A stretch of 64,000 nucleotides of DNA from Curtobacterium sp. Leaf261 (GTDB taxonomy: Bacteria; Actinomycetota; Actinomycetes; Actinomycetales; Microbacteriaceae): contig NZ_LMMJ01000001.1 of the NCBI RefSeq assembly GCF_001422205.1, positions 365,591 through 429,590 of the forward strand, in the 5' to 3' direction. Shown in pieces: positions 17,370-25,610 of the stretch; positions within the stretch are counted from its first letter, which is position 1, and each line of letters starts with the position of its first letter. A model generated the notes under the pieces. That model was not told where the DNA came from and ran no database searches. It worked only from the letters and a program-made list of their open reading frames with translations. The position numbers and the translations under genes are program-made.

Positions 17370-17398
17370 CTATCGGCCCGTCGCGGTGCCCTCGTTAG
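17370..17398 (-). promoter_or_regulatory. Sigma-28-type promoter of fliM operon
   Basis: CTAACG (17398-17393), 16-nt spacer, CCGATAG (17376-17370). Same signature as the other flagellar operons. It lies in the 104-bp gap between motB and fliM, so fliM-csrA can be expressed apart from motAB. Confidence 0.75.
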
Positions 17399-17474
17399 CC
17401 CTGACCCCCCTACTGGGTTCACAGCGGATTCTGATGTTCGTCCAGGCCGAGGGCGCGCCGCTGCCCGCATCCGG

Positions 17475-18491
17475 TCACCCGCCGCTCGCGACCCCCTCCG
17501 TCGAGGCCGGCGTCGACGCGTTCGCCGCGTCCTGTGCCGCCGCGATCTTCGGCATCAGGGCGCTGACGTCCTCGTCGGCCGCGGACAGCACCACGATGTC
17601 GACCCGGCGGTTCAACGCGAGGTCGGCGTCCGTCGTGCCGTTCGCGAGCGGGCGGCTCGACCCGAACCCGACGCCCTGGATGTGGTCCGCCGGCATCCCG
17701 CCCCGCTCCACGAGGTCGCGGAGGACGCCGGTGGCCCTCGCCGAGGACAGCTCCCAGTTCGTGGCGTACGGCGCGGTCGAGTTGCGCTGGTCGGCGTGGC
17801 CCTCGACGCTCACCTCGTGCCCGGAGTCCTTGAGCACCGGCGCGATGGCGTCCATGATCGTGCGGGCGTCGGTGGACAGGTCGGCGCTGTTCGTGCCGAA
17901 GTACGTCTCGCTCCCGACGAGTCGCACCGTGAGGCCGCGGGCGTCGAGCTGGAACTGCACGTTCGCGGTCTTGCCCTCGGCCGCGAGGTTCTTGGCGATG
18001 GCGTCCTTGATCGCCCGGAGCGAGTCGAGCTCCTTGGTGGCCTTCGCGATGTCGGTCTTGCTCGCCGCCGGGATCACGATCGACGCGGGGTCGGTCGTCG
18101 TCGTCGTGCTCGTGCTCGCCTTCTGCGCTGCACCGGCACCCGTGGAGTCGGTGCCCTCGTTGCCGCTCGCCGCCGTGGAGTGCTCGGCGTCGGTCTTCGA
18201 GACCGAGTACCCCTTGCCCGCCTTCTTGCTCACCTGGTCGGGCGGGACGATGGTGCCGGACGCGGTGTCGACCTTCTGGGACTGCGTCTGTCCGAAGCCG
18301 GTCGCGAGCGAGTTCTTCAGCGCGATGAACTTCTGCTGGTCGACGGTCGACATCGCGAACAGCACGATGAACATGCACATCAGGACGGTGATCATGTCCA
18401 TGTAGGACGCCATCCAGCGCTCGTCGGGGTGTTCCCCCTCGTCGTCGTGGCCCTTGCTCCGGCTCCGGCCGCGCCCGCGTGCGCCGCTCAT
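17475..18491 (-). CDS. motB: Flagellar stator protein MotB
   Basis: One N-terminal membrane span carries the proton-binding aspartate in RWMASYMDMITVLMCMFIVL, and a C-terminal OmpA-like peptidoglycan-binding domain reads VEGHADQRNSTAPYATNW and LSSARATGVLRDLV. A Thr/Ser-rich linker joins them. MotB anchors the stator to the wall. ATG 18491 overlaps the motA stop as TGATG. No fliL gene follows, although that is the common neighbour. Confidence 0.95.
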   Translation of the reverse strand: MSGARGRGRSRSKGHDDEGEHPDERWMASYMDMITVLMCMFIVLFAMSTVDQQKFIALKNSLATGFGQTQSQKVDTASGTIVPPDQVSKKAGKGYSVSKTDAEHSTAASGNEGTDSTGAGAAQKASTSTTTTTDPASIVIPAASKTDIAKATKELDSLRAIKDAIAKNLAAEGKTANVQFQLDARGLTVRLVGSETYFGTNSADLSTDARTIMDAIAPVLKDSGHEVSVEGHADQRNSTAPYATNWELSSARATGVLRDLVERGGMPADHIQGVGFGSSRPLANGTTDADLALNRRVDIVVLSAADEDVSALMPKIAAAQDAANASTPASTEGVASGG

Positions 18492-19342
18492 CAGGCGGCC
18501 AGCTGCTCGTCGAGGTCGGCGGCGCTGCCGCCCTTCTTGCCCTTGGCACCCTTGCCGTTCCCGCCGCTCTTGCCGTCGGCGTCCGGCTTGCCGAGCATGG
18601 TCGGGGGCACCATCGCGCGGAGCCGTTCGCCGAGGAGCCGAGGCTGCGAGCCCGCCTGGACCGCCAGGAGGCCCTCCATGAGGAGCGTCTGCCTGGCCAC
18701 CTCGAGGTCGCTGAGCTTCTTCAGGCGCGTGCCGATCGGCAGCCACATGAAGTTCGCGCTGAGGAGGCCCCAGAGCGTCGCGACGAACGCGCTCGCGATG
18801 AGCGGCCCGAGCTCGTCCGGCTTCGACAGGTTCTCGAGCACGTGGGTCAGGGAGACCACCGTGCCGATGATGCCGACCGTCGGTGCGTACCCACCGAGGC
18901 CCATGAAGAACTTGCTCGCGGTGCGGAGCGTCGACGCGTTCGACTCGATCTCGTCCTCGAGCAGCACCCGCAGCTCCTCGCCGTCGGTGCCGTCGGCGAT
19001 GTTCTGCAGCGCCTTCTTGGTGAAGGGGTCGTCGTGCTTGTCCGCCTCCTGCTCGAGTGCGAGCAGACCGTTCGACCTGGCCGTCTCGGCGAGGCCGACG
19101 ACGTCGTCGATGACCTTCTGCGGCGGGATCACCTTGCCGGTGAACGCCTTGGGGAGCGAGGTGAAGTTCGAGATCGCGTCCTTCAGCGTGGTGCCGGCGA
19201 TGCCGACCGCCAGGGTCGCGCCGAACACCAGGATCATGGGTGCGGGGATGATGAGACCGCCGATGGAGACGTGCTCCATCGAGATCATCGCGAAGAGCGC
19301 GCCGAACGCGAGGATGATGCCGATGATGGTTGCCGGATCCAT
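18491..19342 (-). CDS. motA: Flagellar stator protein MotA
   Basis: A 283-residue protein with four membrane spans, starting DPATIIGIILAFGALFAMIS. The conserved FFMGLGGYAPTVGIIGTVVS and PLIASAFVATLWGLLSANFM segments contain the channel-lining prolines. MotA forms the ion channel pentamer around MotB. It ends with a Lys/Gly-rich cytoplasmic tail. It lies two bases after flbD. Confidence 0.95.
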   Translation of the reverse strand: MDPATIIGIILAFGALFAMISMEHVSIGGLIIPAPMILVFGATLAVGIAGTTLKDAISNFTSLPKAFTGKVIPPQKVIDDVVGLAETARSNGLLALEQEADKHDDPFTKKALQNIADGTDGEELRVLLEDEIESNASTLRTASKFFMGLGGYAPTVGIIGTVVSLTHVLENLSKPDELGPLIASAFVATLWGLLSANFMWLPIGTRLKKLSDLEVARQTLLMEGLLAVQAGSQPRLLGERLRAMVPPTMLGKPDADGKSGGNGKGAKGKKGGSAADLDEQLAA

Positions 19343-19344
19343 CG

Positions 19345-19659
19345 TCACCACCGCCCGTCTGCATCGCGGACGTCGGCGATGTCGCGGACGTCGGCCATGG
19401 CGGACACGTGGGCGAGGACCGGCTGCGGGCCGGTGCTGTTCGACGTGGTCGTCCGGGACTCCGGCTCGCCGTAGGCGAGGGAGACGATGCGGGCGCGGTA
19501 CCGGGCGATCATGTCGATGACCTCGGCCATCGACTCGGTGACGATGTACTTCGCACCGTCGACCATGATCAGCGTGGTGTCCGGAGACTCCTGGATGCGC
19601 TCCACGAGGTCTGGGTTGACAGCGAATCTGCTGTCGTTGAGTCGCGTGACGACGATCAT
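19345..19659 (-). CDS. flbD: FlbD-family flagellar protein
   Basis: The first 65 residues (MIVVTRLNDSRFAVNPDLVE, then ESPDTTLIMVDGAKYIV) match the FlbD family found beside motA in Gram-positive bacteria. The family is small (about 70 residues); here a polar tail of about 40 residues is added. Its molecular role is poorly known; it is not the sigma-54 activator of the same name. First gene of the flbD-motA-motB operon, with a 70-nt leader carrying two hairpins. Confidence 0.88.
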   Translation of the reverse strand: MIVVTRLNDSRFAVNPDLVERIQESPDTTLIMVDGAKYIVTESMAEVIDMIARYRARIVSLAYGEPESRTTTSNSTGPQPVLAHVSAMADVRDIADVRDADGRW

Positions 19660-19681
19660 CGGCCCGTCCTAGGTCTGGTTC

Positions 19682-19704
19682 CCCGCCACCATCCATGGGG
19701 CGGG
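19682..19704 (-). promoter_or_regulatory. CsrA-type hairpin 2 in flbD leader
   Basis: Read on the minus strand, CCCGCC (19704-19699) pairs with GGCGGG (19687-19682) around an 11-nt loop that contains ATGGAT. It presents GGA in a loop, as CsrA sites do. Confidence 0.5.
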
Positions 19705-19707
19705 AGC

Positions 19708-19726
19708 GCCGCTCGTCCTGAGCGGC
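19708..19726 (-). promoter_or_regulatory. CsrA-type hairpin 1 in flbD leader
   Basis: GCCGCTC (19726-19720) pairs perfectly with GAGCGGC (19714-19708) around the loop AGGAC. The stem begins about four bases after the predicted transcript start. GGA in the loop of a short stem is the preferred CsrA target. Confidence 0.6.
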
Positions 19727-19735
19727 TACGAGGGA

Positions 19736-19763
19736 CTATCGGCCGGAGCCCCCGCACCGTTAG
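19736..19763 (-). promoter_or_regulatory. Sigma-28-type promoter of flbD-motAB
   Basis: CTAACG (19763-19758), 15-nt spacer, CCGATAG (19742-19736). Matches the signature shared by the flagellar operons of this window. Confidence 0.78.
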
Positions 19764-19792
19764 GCCCTGACGCACGATCGCGTGCCGGTGTC

Positions 19793-20236
19793 TCAGCGTC
19801 GACGCAGCGCGGCGCTCCGCACGGACAGCCACACGGCGAGGCCGTAGATCACGAACGCGAGCACGACGTGGAACGGGGTGACCCAGTCCATGTGCAGCGT
19901 CGTGATGGCGTGCCCGAGGAGCCACTGCACGACGGCGCCGACGAAGAGCAGGCCGGCCATGATCGCCGTGCCCCGGGCGTTCAGACGGGCGAACGCGACG
20001 ATCGCGGCGAGCAGCGCGAACACCATGATCGGGTAGGCGAGCAACCCGTGCACGTCGGTCCACACCTCGCGCGCGCCGTTCGGCAGGCCCTCGGTGATGA
20101 ACTCCCCCGCGGTGAGCGACTGCAGGAAGATGAACAGCACGGTGATCCCGACGGCGATCGCGAAGAGGCGTCGCGCTCCGTCCGGGGTGGCACTCGGTCG
20201 GCGATCGGCGGTCGTGGACGGTGTCGAAGCAGTCAT
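19793..20236 (-). CDS. Four-span membrane protein with histidines (DUF6220-like)
   Basis: A 147-residue protein with four hydrophobic helices (about 25-44, 62-84, 90-108 and 116-138). Histidines lie next to the helices in DVHGLLAYP, WLLGHAITTLHMDW and VTPFHVVLAF, a pattern that could ligate haem, as in small cytochrome b-type proteins. The family assignment is tentative. It is divergent from the response regulator gene and unrelated to motility; it may belong with the redox block to its right. Confidence 0.55.
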   Translation of the reverse strand: MTASTPSTTADRRPSATPDGARRLFAIAVGITVLFIFLQSLTAGEFITEGLPNGAREVWTDVHGLLAYPIMVFALLAAIVAFARLNARGTAIMAGLLFVGAVVQWLLGHAITTLHMDWVTPFHVVLAFVIYGLAVWLSVRSAALRRR

Positions 20237-20358
20237 GTTCGGAACGCTAGGCGCATCGCTGCGCCCCGCACCGGCAGCGATCACTCGAGACCTCACACGT
20301 TCGCCCGACGCGACCCGAACGCTCCGGCGCAGCGGGCCGATGGTGTTGAGTGGTCGAC

Positions 20359-21060
20359 ATGGCGCACATCCTCGTCGTGGAGGACGACCACGAGATGGGC
20401 TCGCTCGTCGAGGCGGGGCTGGCCGGCGAGGGCCACACCGTGACGCTCGTCCACGACGGTGTCGCGGCGCTCGTCGCGGTGTCGCACGACACGTTCGACG
20501 TCGCCGCGATCGACGTGATGCTGCCGGAGATGACCGGGTTCGAGGTCTGTCGCCGGATCCGGGAGATGGGCGGAGACTTCCCGGTCATCCTCGTGACGGC
20601 GCGCGATGCCGTCGACGACCGGGTGTTCGGCCTCGACTCCGGCGCCGACGACTACCTGACGAAGCCGTTCGCGATCGCCGAGCTGAACGCCCGGATCCGC
20701 GCGCACCTCCGGCGGCAGGCGACCGGCGGGTCCACGACCGTGCAGTTCGGCGTCGTCCGACTCGACACCATCGCGGTCAGGGCGACGGTGCTCGGCCGTG
20801 ACCTCCCGCTCAGCGTCAAGGAGTTCTCGCTCCTCCGCTTCCTCATCCAGGGTGCGCCCGAGGTCCGGTCGCGCACGGCGATCCTCGACGACGTCTGGGG
20901 GTCCTCGGAACACTTCGACCCGACCATCGTCGACCAGTACGTGAGCTACGTGCGGCGGAAGCTCTCGGCGGCGGACGCGGACGTCGCGATCGTCACGGTG
21001 CGCGGAGTCGGCTACCGACTGGAGGCCCGGGTACGGTCCGAGCGGACGGCCGGTCCGTGA
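20359..21060 (+). CDS. OmpR/PhoB-family response regulator
   Basis: The receiver domain (residues 1-115) has the acidic pair EDD, the phosphorylated aspartate at about residue 52 in AIDVMLPEMTGFE, and the lysine in DYLTKPFA. The C-terminal winged helix (PLSVKEFSLLRFLIQ, VDQYVSYVRRKL, GVGYRLEA) binds DNA. ATG 20359 puts the first beta strand directly after the start; GTG at 20350 would add three residues. It overlaps the kinase gene by GTGA, so the two form a pair. Confidence 0.92.
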   Translation: MAHILVVEDDHEMGSLVEAGLAGEGHTVTLVHDGVAALVAVSHDTFDVAAIDVMLPEMTGFEVCRRIREMGGDFPVILVTARDAVDDRVFGLDSGADDYLTKPFAIAELNARIRAHLRRQATGGSTTVQFGVVRLDTIAVRATVLGRDLPLSVKEFSLLRFLIQGAPEVRSRTAILDDVWGSSEHFDPTIVDQYVSYVRRKLSAADADVAIVTVRGVGYRLEARVRSERTAGP

Positions 21061-22577
21061 GAGCGGTGCGGTCGTTCTCGATCCGCACCAGGATCACGCT
21101 CGGCAGCCTGCTCATCGGTGCCCTCGTGCTCGCGGTGGTCGCGGTCGTGCTCCACCTCCAGATCCGTGCCGAGACGCGGAGCACGGAGGTCTCACTCGCG
21201 ACGAGCGACATCGCCCCGTTCCTCGCCGACCTCCGGAACAACCCCGACGAACAGCCGGACGCGCCCTCCGCCGGCGTGCTCGTCGCCGTGCAGAGCCCCG
21301 ACGGGTCCTTCCTCATCGACACCCTCCCGCACGACGTCACGAGGGGACTCCCTGGCTCGATCGGACCGGACGGGTCGGGGTCGAGGTCCGGGAACGGCTC
21401 CGGGTCCGAGCAGCACCGCGACGAGCCCGGCGACGGGCCCGTCACCCGGAACCCGGAGGGCGGGCCCGCGGACGGCATCCCCGTCGGACTGTCCACCACC
21501 GACGGCCGCACGACGTACCGGACGCAGGCGGACGGCGCCGTCTTCAGCGTCGTCGGCGAACAGGTGTCGACCGCGGAGGGCACGTTCCGGGTGTGGGCCG
21601 CCCGGAACGGTGCCGCGGGTGAGCTCACCCTCGCGGCCGTCGATCGGTCGCTCGTCATCGGCACCGTCCTCGCACTCCTGGCGTTCGCCGGGTCTGCCTG
21701 GCTCCTGACGTCCCTCGCGCTCCGCCCGGTCGCGCGGATGCGACGTGCGGCGGAGGACCTCAGCACGGGCGCCGCCGACGGCGACCTGCCCGTGGGCCGG
21801 ACCGACGACGAGATCGCCGACCTCGCGACGACACTCAACGCGTTCCTGCAGCGGCAGCGTGCCAGCGCCGAACACGAGCGTCGCATGGTGTCGGACGCCA
21901 GCCACGAGCTCCGGACCCCGCTCGCGGTGCTGACGAACCGGCTCGAGCTCGCGCACCGGTCGTTCGGCGACGCCGAGGCACTCGAGCGGGACGTCCGCGC
22001 CGTCGAGGCGGACGTGCATCGCCTCACCGCCCTGACCGCGACCCTCCTGGAGCTGTCGCGGCTCGACGAGACCGCACGGAGTCCGCAGGGCGCCGCCCTG
22101 GTCGAGACCACCGCCGCGACAGAGCTCGTCTCAGAGCTGATGGCGGCGATCGACCGCGGACGGGCCGGGACCGCGGGTGCCGAGGTCAGCGTGGACTTCG
22201 ACCTCGCCGTCCCGGAGCATGACGCGGCCTACGCGGTGTCCGCGCCGGCGTTCGGACGGATCGTGGACAACCTCGTGACGAACGCGACCACGTTCAGCCC
22301 CGAGGGCGGATCGGTCCGTGTGCACCTGTCACAGCGCGAGGACGCAGCACTCGTCCTGACGGTCGCCGACGACGGGCCGGGTGTCCCCGAGGCATTCCTG
22401 CCGGTCGCGTTCGACCGGTTCACCCGGGCGGACGAGTCGCGGCGGCGGGTCCGCGGTGGGAGCGGGCTCGGCCTGTCGCTCGTCCGGGCGATCGCCACGA
22501 GCGCGGGCGGCAGCACCGGACTCGCCAACGCCCCGGACGGCGGCGCCATCGCGACGGTGGTGCTCCCCCGCACCTGA
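21057..22577 (+). CDS. Membrane sensor histidine kinase
   Basis: Two membrane spans (about residues 14-33 and 200-222) enclose an extracytoplasmic sensor region with a Gly/Ser-rich stretch. A HAMP segment (LALRPVARMRRAAEDL) leads to the phosphorylated histidine, about residue 283, in SDASHELRTPLAVLTNRLEL. The ATPase domain has the N box DNLVTNATTFS, DDGPGVP and SGLGLSLVRAI. It should phosphorylate the overlapping response regulator. The signal is unknown; the downstream redox operon is a likely target by position. Confidence 0.92.
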   Translation: MRAVRSFSIRTRITLGSLLIGALVLAVVAVVLHLQIRAETRSTEVSLATSDIAPFLADLRNNPDEQPDAPSAGVLVAVQSPDGSFLIDTLPHDVTRGLPGSIGPDGSGSRSGNGSGSEQHRDEPGDGPVTRNPEGGPADGIPVGLSTTDGRTTYRTQADGAVFSVVGEQVSTAEGTFRVWAARNGAAGELTLAAVDRSLVIGTVLALLAFAGSAWLLTSLALRPVARMRRAAEDLSTGAADGDLPVGRTDDEIADLATTLNAFLQRQRASAEHERRMVSDASHELRTPLAVLTNRLELAHRSFGDAEALERDVRAVEADVHRLTALTATLLELSRLDETARSPQGAALVETTAATELVSELMAAIDRGRAGTAGAEVSVDFDLAVPEHDAAYAVSAPAFGRIVDNLVTNATTFSPEGGSVRVHLSQREDAALVLTVADDGPGVPEAFLPVAFDRFTRADESRRRVRGGSGLGLSLVRAIATSAGGSTGLANAPDGGAIATVVLPRT

Positions 22578-22603
22578 CCCCGGCACCTGTCCGGGTGCGG
22601 GGG
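22578..22603 (+). terminator. Hairpin after the two-component operon
   Basis: CCCCGGCACC and GGGTGCGGGGG can pair around TGTCC with a one-base bulge, directly after the kinase stop codon. It may separate the two-component system from the reductase operon. No T-tract. Confidence 0.45.
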
Positions 22604-22687
22604 TCGATCGCGTGAGATCTCGAACGAAACCACCGCCCCGTTCGATGCTTCTCCAAAGGACGGCTCGCGATGCTGTGACTCCACTGA

Positions 22688-22708
22688 TCGAGAGCCGAGT
22701 GCTCTCGA
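22688..22708 (+). promoter_or_regulatory. Dyad TCGAGAG-7-CTCTCGA before the reductase operon
   Basis: A perfect 7-bp inverted repeat with a 7-base centre lies 23 bp before the start codon of the reductase gene. It is a candidate operator or leader hairpin. Confidence 0.4.
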
Positions 22709-22730
22709 CCCCGTCCGAGAGGAGCGCGTG

Positions 22731-24188
22731 ATGACCGACCAGATCACCCGCCCACTGCACCGACCTGCTCCACCGGCACCGCGCCTCCCGTCCGCACCGG
22801 CGGAGTCGCTCGAGCGCGCCGCAGCGCGACGTCGACGCGACCACCGGCGGCGCTCGGCGGCATCGGACGCCCTCGGCGTGCTCGCCTGGGCGTCCGCCGC
22901 CATGGCGGTCGCCCTGTACCTGGCGTCCCCCGGATCGCACGCCGTCTCGGGCATCGCCGGCTGGCTCACCGCGGCGGGGATCGTCGCCGGCCTCGTCGCG
23001 ACGGACCTCTGTCTCGTGATGATCGTCCTCGCGGCGCGCGTCCCGCTCATCGACCGGGTGTTCGGCAGCGACAACGCCATCGCCCAGCACCGGTCGCTCG
23101 GCAAGCCGGTGCTGTACCTGCTCCTCGCACACGCTGCCCTGCTGACGCTCGGCTACGGCCTGTCGGACCGGACGAACCCGGTGGCGGAGACGATCTCGCT
23201 GTTCACGAGCGGTTCGGACATGGTGCTCGCGTACGTGTCGCTCGGGCTGTTCCTCGCGGTCGTCGTGACGAGCGTGGTGTCGGTCCGCCGGCACTTCGCC
23301 TACGAGGCCTGGCACGTCATCCACCTCCTCAGCTACGTCGCCGTCGGTGTCGCACTCCCGCACATGCTGAGCGTCGGGAGCGTCCTCGGGGCCGGCACCT
23401 GGCAGCGCGGCTACTGGATCGGGCTGTACGCCCTGTCGCTCGGCCTGATCGCGCTGTACCGGTTCGTGATGCCCGTCGTCGTCACCATGCGGCACCGGAT
23501 CCGGGTCCTCGCCGTCGAGCAGATCGCCCCCGGTGTCGTCTCCATCCACCTCGCCGGGACCGACCTCGACCGGCTCGGCGTCCGCGGTGGACAGTACGGG
23601 GTGTGGCGCTTCTGGACCGCACGGACCTGGTACCACGCGCACCCGGTCTCGTTCTCCGCCGTCCCGACGAGTCGTGGTGCCCGGATCACGGTGCGCGACC
23701 TCGGCGCCGGGTCCGCTCGGCTCGGGCGCATCCGCCCCGGGGCGTTCGTCTCGCTCGAGGGTCCGTACGGCCTGTTCACCACGACGGCAAGGACCGCCCC
23801 GTACCTGGCGCTCGTGGCGTCCGGGATCGGCGTGACACCCGTCCGGTCGCTCCTCGAGGACACCGACCTCCGCCCCGGCGAGGCGACCGTGGTCCTCCGC
23901 GGCTCGGACGCCGACCAGCAGTACCTGTGGAACGAGGTCGCCGAGCTCGCCGGCAGGAGCGGGAGCGCGCTCTACGCCATGGTCGGGCCCCGCGCTCGGA
24001 GCCGGGAGAGCTGGCTCACCGAGGAGGACCTCCGCCGCGGTGTCTCGCTCCGGACCGCCTTCCCGCACCTGCTGCAGTCCGACCTCTACGTCTGCGGGCC
24101 GCGCGCGTGGAGCGACCTCGTGGTCGAGGAGGCCCGCCGCTCCGGCGTCCCGGAGCACCAGATCCGCCAGGAACGGTTCGAGTCATGA
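22731..24188 (+). CDS. Ferric reductase-like transmembrane oxidoreductase
   Basis: After about 65 polar residues come six hydrophobic helices with histidines suited to haem binding (NAIAQHRSLGKPVLY, LLLAHAALLTLGY, YEAWHVIHLLSY, GVALPHMLSV). The cytoplasmic half is a ferredoxin-reductase-like module: FAD-binding GGQYGVWRFW and HPVSFSAVP, and NAD(P)-binding LVASGIGVTPVRSLLED and LYVCGPRAW. It should move electrons from cytoplasmic NAD(P)H across the membrane. ATG 22731 follows GAGAGGAG. It overlaps the FMN-binding gene by ATGA. Confidence 0.85.
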   Translation: MTDQITRPLHRPAPPAPRLPSAPAESLERAAARRRRDHRRRSAASDALGVLAWASAAMAVALYLASPGSHAVSGIAGWLTAAGIVAGLVATDLCLVMIVLAARVPLIDRVFGSDNAIAQHRSLGKPVLYLLLAHAALLTLGYGLSDRTNPVAETISLFTSGSDMVLAYVSLGLFLAVVVTSVVSVRRHFAYEAWHVIHLLSYVAVGVALPHMLSVGSVLGAGTWQRGYWIGLYALSLGLIALYRFVMPVVVTMRHRIRVLAVEQIAPGVVSIHLAGTDLDRLGVRGGQYGVWRFWTARTWYHAHPVSFSAVPTSRGARITVRDLGAGSARLGRIRPGAFVSLEGPYGLFTTTARTAPYLALVASGIGVTPVRSLLEDTDLRPGEATVVLRGSDADQQYLWNEVAELAGRSGSALYAMVGPRARSRESWLTEEDLRRGVSLRTAFPHLLQSDLYVCGPRAWSDLVVEEARRSGVPEHQIRQERFES

Positions 24189-24757
24189 AGCCACGCATCG
24201 TGGTCGGCGGGGTGCTGTCCTCCGTCGCGCTGCTCACCATCGGATGGCAGCTCGGGGTGCAGCCCGCGATCACCGCGGCGCCGGGCACCGGCACCGGCAC
24301 GTCCGGCACGTCCGGCACGTCCGGTACGTCCGGCACGACGGGGACCGGGACGGGAGGCACGACCAGCGGCTCCGGGACGGCCTCCGGGTCCGGCGACTCC
24401 GGGTCCGGCACCTCCGCGTCCGGCAACTCTGCATCCGGCACGAGTGGCTCAGGAACGTCCGGCTCGGCGGCGTCCGGTGTCTCGGGCACGTTCGACGGCA
24501 CGGCGACGCAGACCCGCTACGGCCCCGTCCAGGTCGAGATCGTCGTCGCAAACGGCACCATCACCGACGTCACGGCACTCCAGCTCACCGACCACGACGG
24601 TCGATCGGTCGCGATCAGCAACCAGGCCGCCCCGGTCCTCCGGCAGGAGGCACTCGCGGCCCAGTCGGCGAACATCCAGTCGGTGTCCGGCGCGACCTAC
24701 ACGAGCGACGGCTACACGACCTCGCTGCAGTCCGCGATCGACAAGGCCGGGCTGTGA
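24185..24757 (+). CDS. Extracytoplasmic FMN-binding domain protein
   Basis: An N-terminal signal or anchor (IVVGGVLSSVALLTIGWQLG) is followed by about 65 residues of Gly/Thr/Ser repeats (GTSGTSGTSG) and a C-terminal FMN_bind domain with the flavinylation motif SGATYTSDGY, whose threonine should carry covalent FMN. The protein would sit outside the membrane and accept electrons from the reductase. The linker DNA is a short in-frame repeat and could vary in length. Coupled to neighbours on both sides by overlapping stop and start codons. Confidence 0.88.
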   Translation: MKPRIVVGGVLSSVALLTIGWQLGVQPAITAAPGTGTGTSGTSGTSGTSGTTGTGTGGTTSGSGTASGSGDSGSGTSASGNSASGTSGSGTSGSAASGVSGTFDGTATQTRYGPVQVEIVVANGTITDVTALQLTDHDGRSVAISNQAAPVLRQEALAAQSANIQSVSGATYTSDGYTTSLQSAIDKAGL

Positions 24758-25509
24758 CCGTCCACACGTTCGGCACGATGGGCACCGTCGCGAGCCTCCG
24801 ATTCGCGACCGACACGCTGTCCCCGGCCGACATCGCGGAGGTCGAGGCGGTGTTCACGGCACACGACCGCACGTACAGCCTCTGGGACGAGCGGAGCCCG
24901 CTCAGTGCCGTGGCGCGCGGGGACCTCCGTCTCGTGGACACCGACCCGGCGATCCGCGAGGTGTACGGTCTCGCGATCGACTGGCGACAGCGCACCGACG
25001 GCGCGTTCACCCCGCACCGCCCGGACGGTGTCGTCGACCTGTCGGGCGTGGTGAAGGCCCTCGCGATGCGTGACGCCGGGGACGTCCTCGACCGCGCGAG
25101 TGACGCGTGGCTCCTGACCGTCGGCGGTGACGTGCTCGCGCGCGGTGCGCACGCGGACGAGGGGTCGTGGACGGTGGGCGTCGTCGATCCGGACCGGCGG
25201 GATGCACTCGCTGCGTCCCTCCAGATCGGATCCCCTCGGCGCGCACTCGCGACCTCCGGGATCGCCGAGCGGGGCGAGCACATCTGGGTCCGCGGCGCGG
25301 AGACGTTCGCGCAGGTGACCGTCGCCGCGGACGACATCGTGACGGCCGACGTCCTGGCGACCGCGGTCATGGCCGGCGACCAGGCCGATCTGAACCGGAT
25401 CACCGCGTCGTTCGCGGTCGACGTCCTGGCGTTCGGCCGTGACGGGTCGTGCGTCGCGACCCCCGGTGCCCGTCCGTGGCTCGCGCCCACGACCGTCCGC
25501 GCCGAATGA
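24754..25509 (+). CDS. apbE: ApbE-family FMN transferase
   Basis: The 251-residue protein has the ApbE landmarks: FGTMGTVASLRF at the start, YSLWDERSPLS, VDLSGVVKALAM, the LTVGGDVLARG loop and the metal-site segment VTADVLATAVMAG. ApbE attaches FMN covalently to threonine in SGAT motifs, so the preceding gene product is the obvious substrate. It is shorter than many ApbE proteins and has no clear lipoprotein signal, so its location is uncertain. GTG start overlaps the preceding stop. Confidence 0.85.
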   Translation: MTVHTFGTMGTVASLRFATDTLSPADIAEVEAVFTAHDRTYSLWDERSPLSAVARGDLRLVDTDPAIREVYGLAIDWRQRTDGAFTPHRPDGVVDLSGVVKALAMRDAGDVLDRASDAWLLTVGGDVLARGAHADEGSWTVGVVDPDRRDALAASLQIGSPRRALATSGIAERGEHIWVRGAETFAQVTVAADDIVTADVLATAVMAGDQADLNRITASFAVDVLAFGRDGSCVATPGARPWLAPTTVRAE

Positions 25510-25512
25510 GAC

Positions 25513-25556
25513 GTGCCCAACTGTCGGGTCCCGAGGACCAGGCGACAGTTGGGCAC
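25513..25556. terminator. Convergent hairpin, repeat family B copy 1
   Basis: A perfect 14-bp inverted repeat (GTGCCCAACTGTCG and CGACAGTTGGGCAC) separates the apbE stop from flgE, which converges from the other side. It can end both transcripts. A related copy lies at 45180-45237. A GAGCCC hexanucleotide run follows at 25573-25604. Confidence 0.65.
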
Positions 25557-25610
25557 TTCTCGACGACGCGCGAACCCGAGCCCGAGCCCGAGCCCGAGCC
25601 CCAGCGCGCG

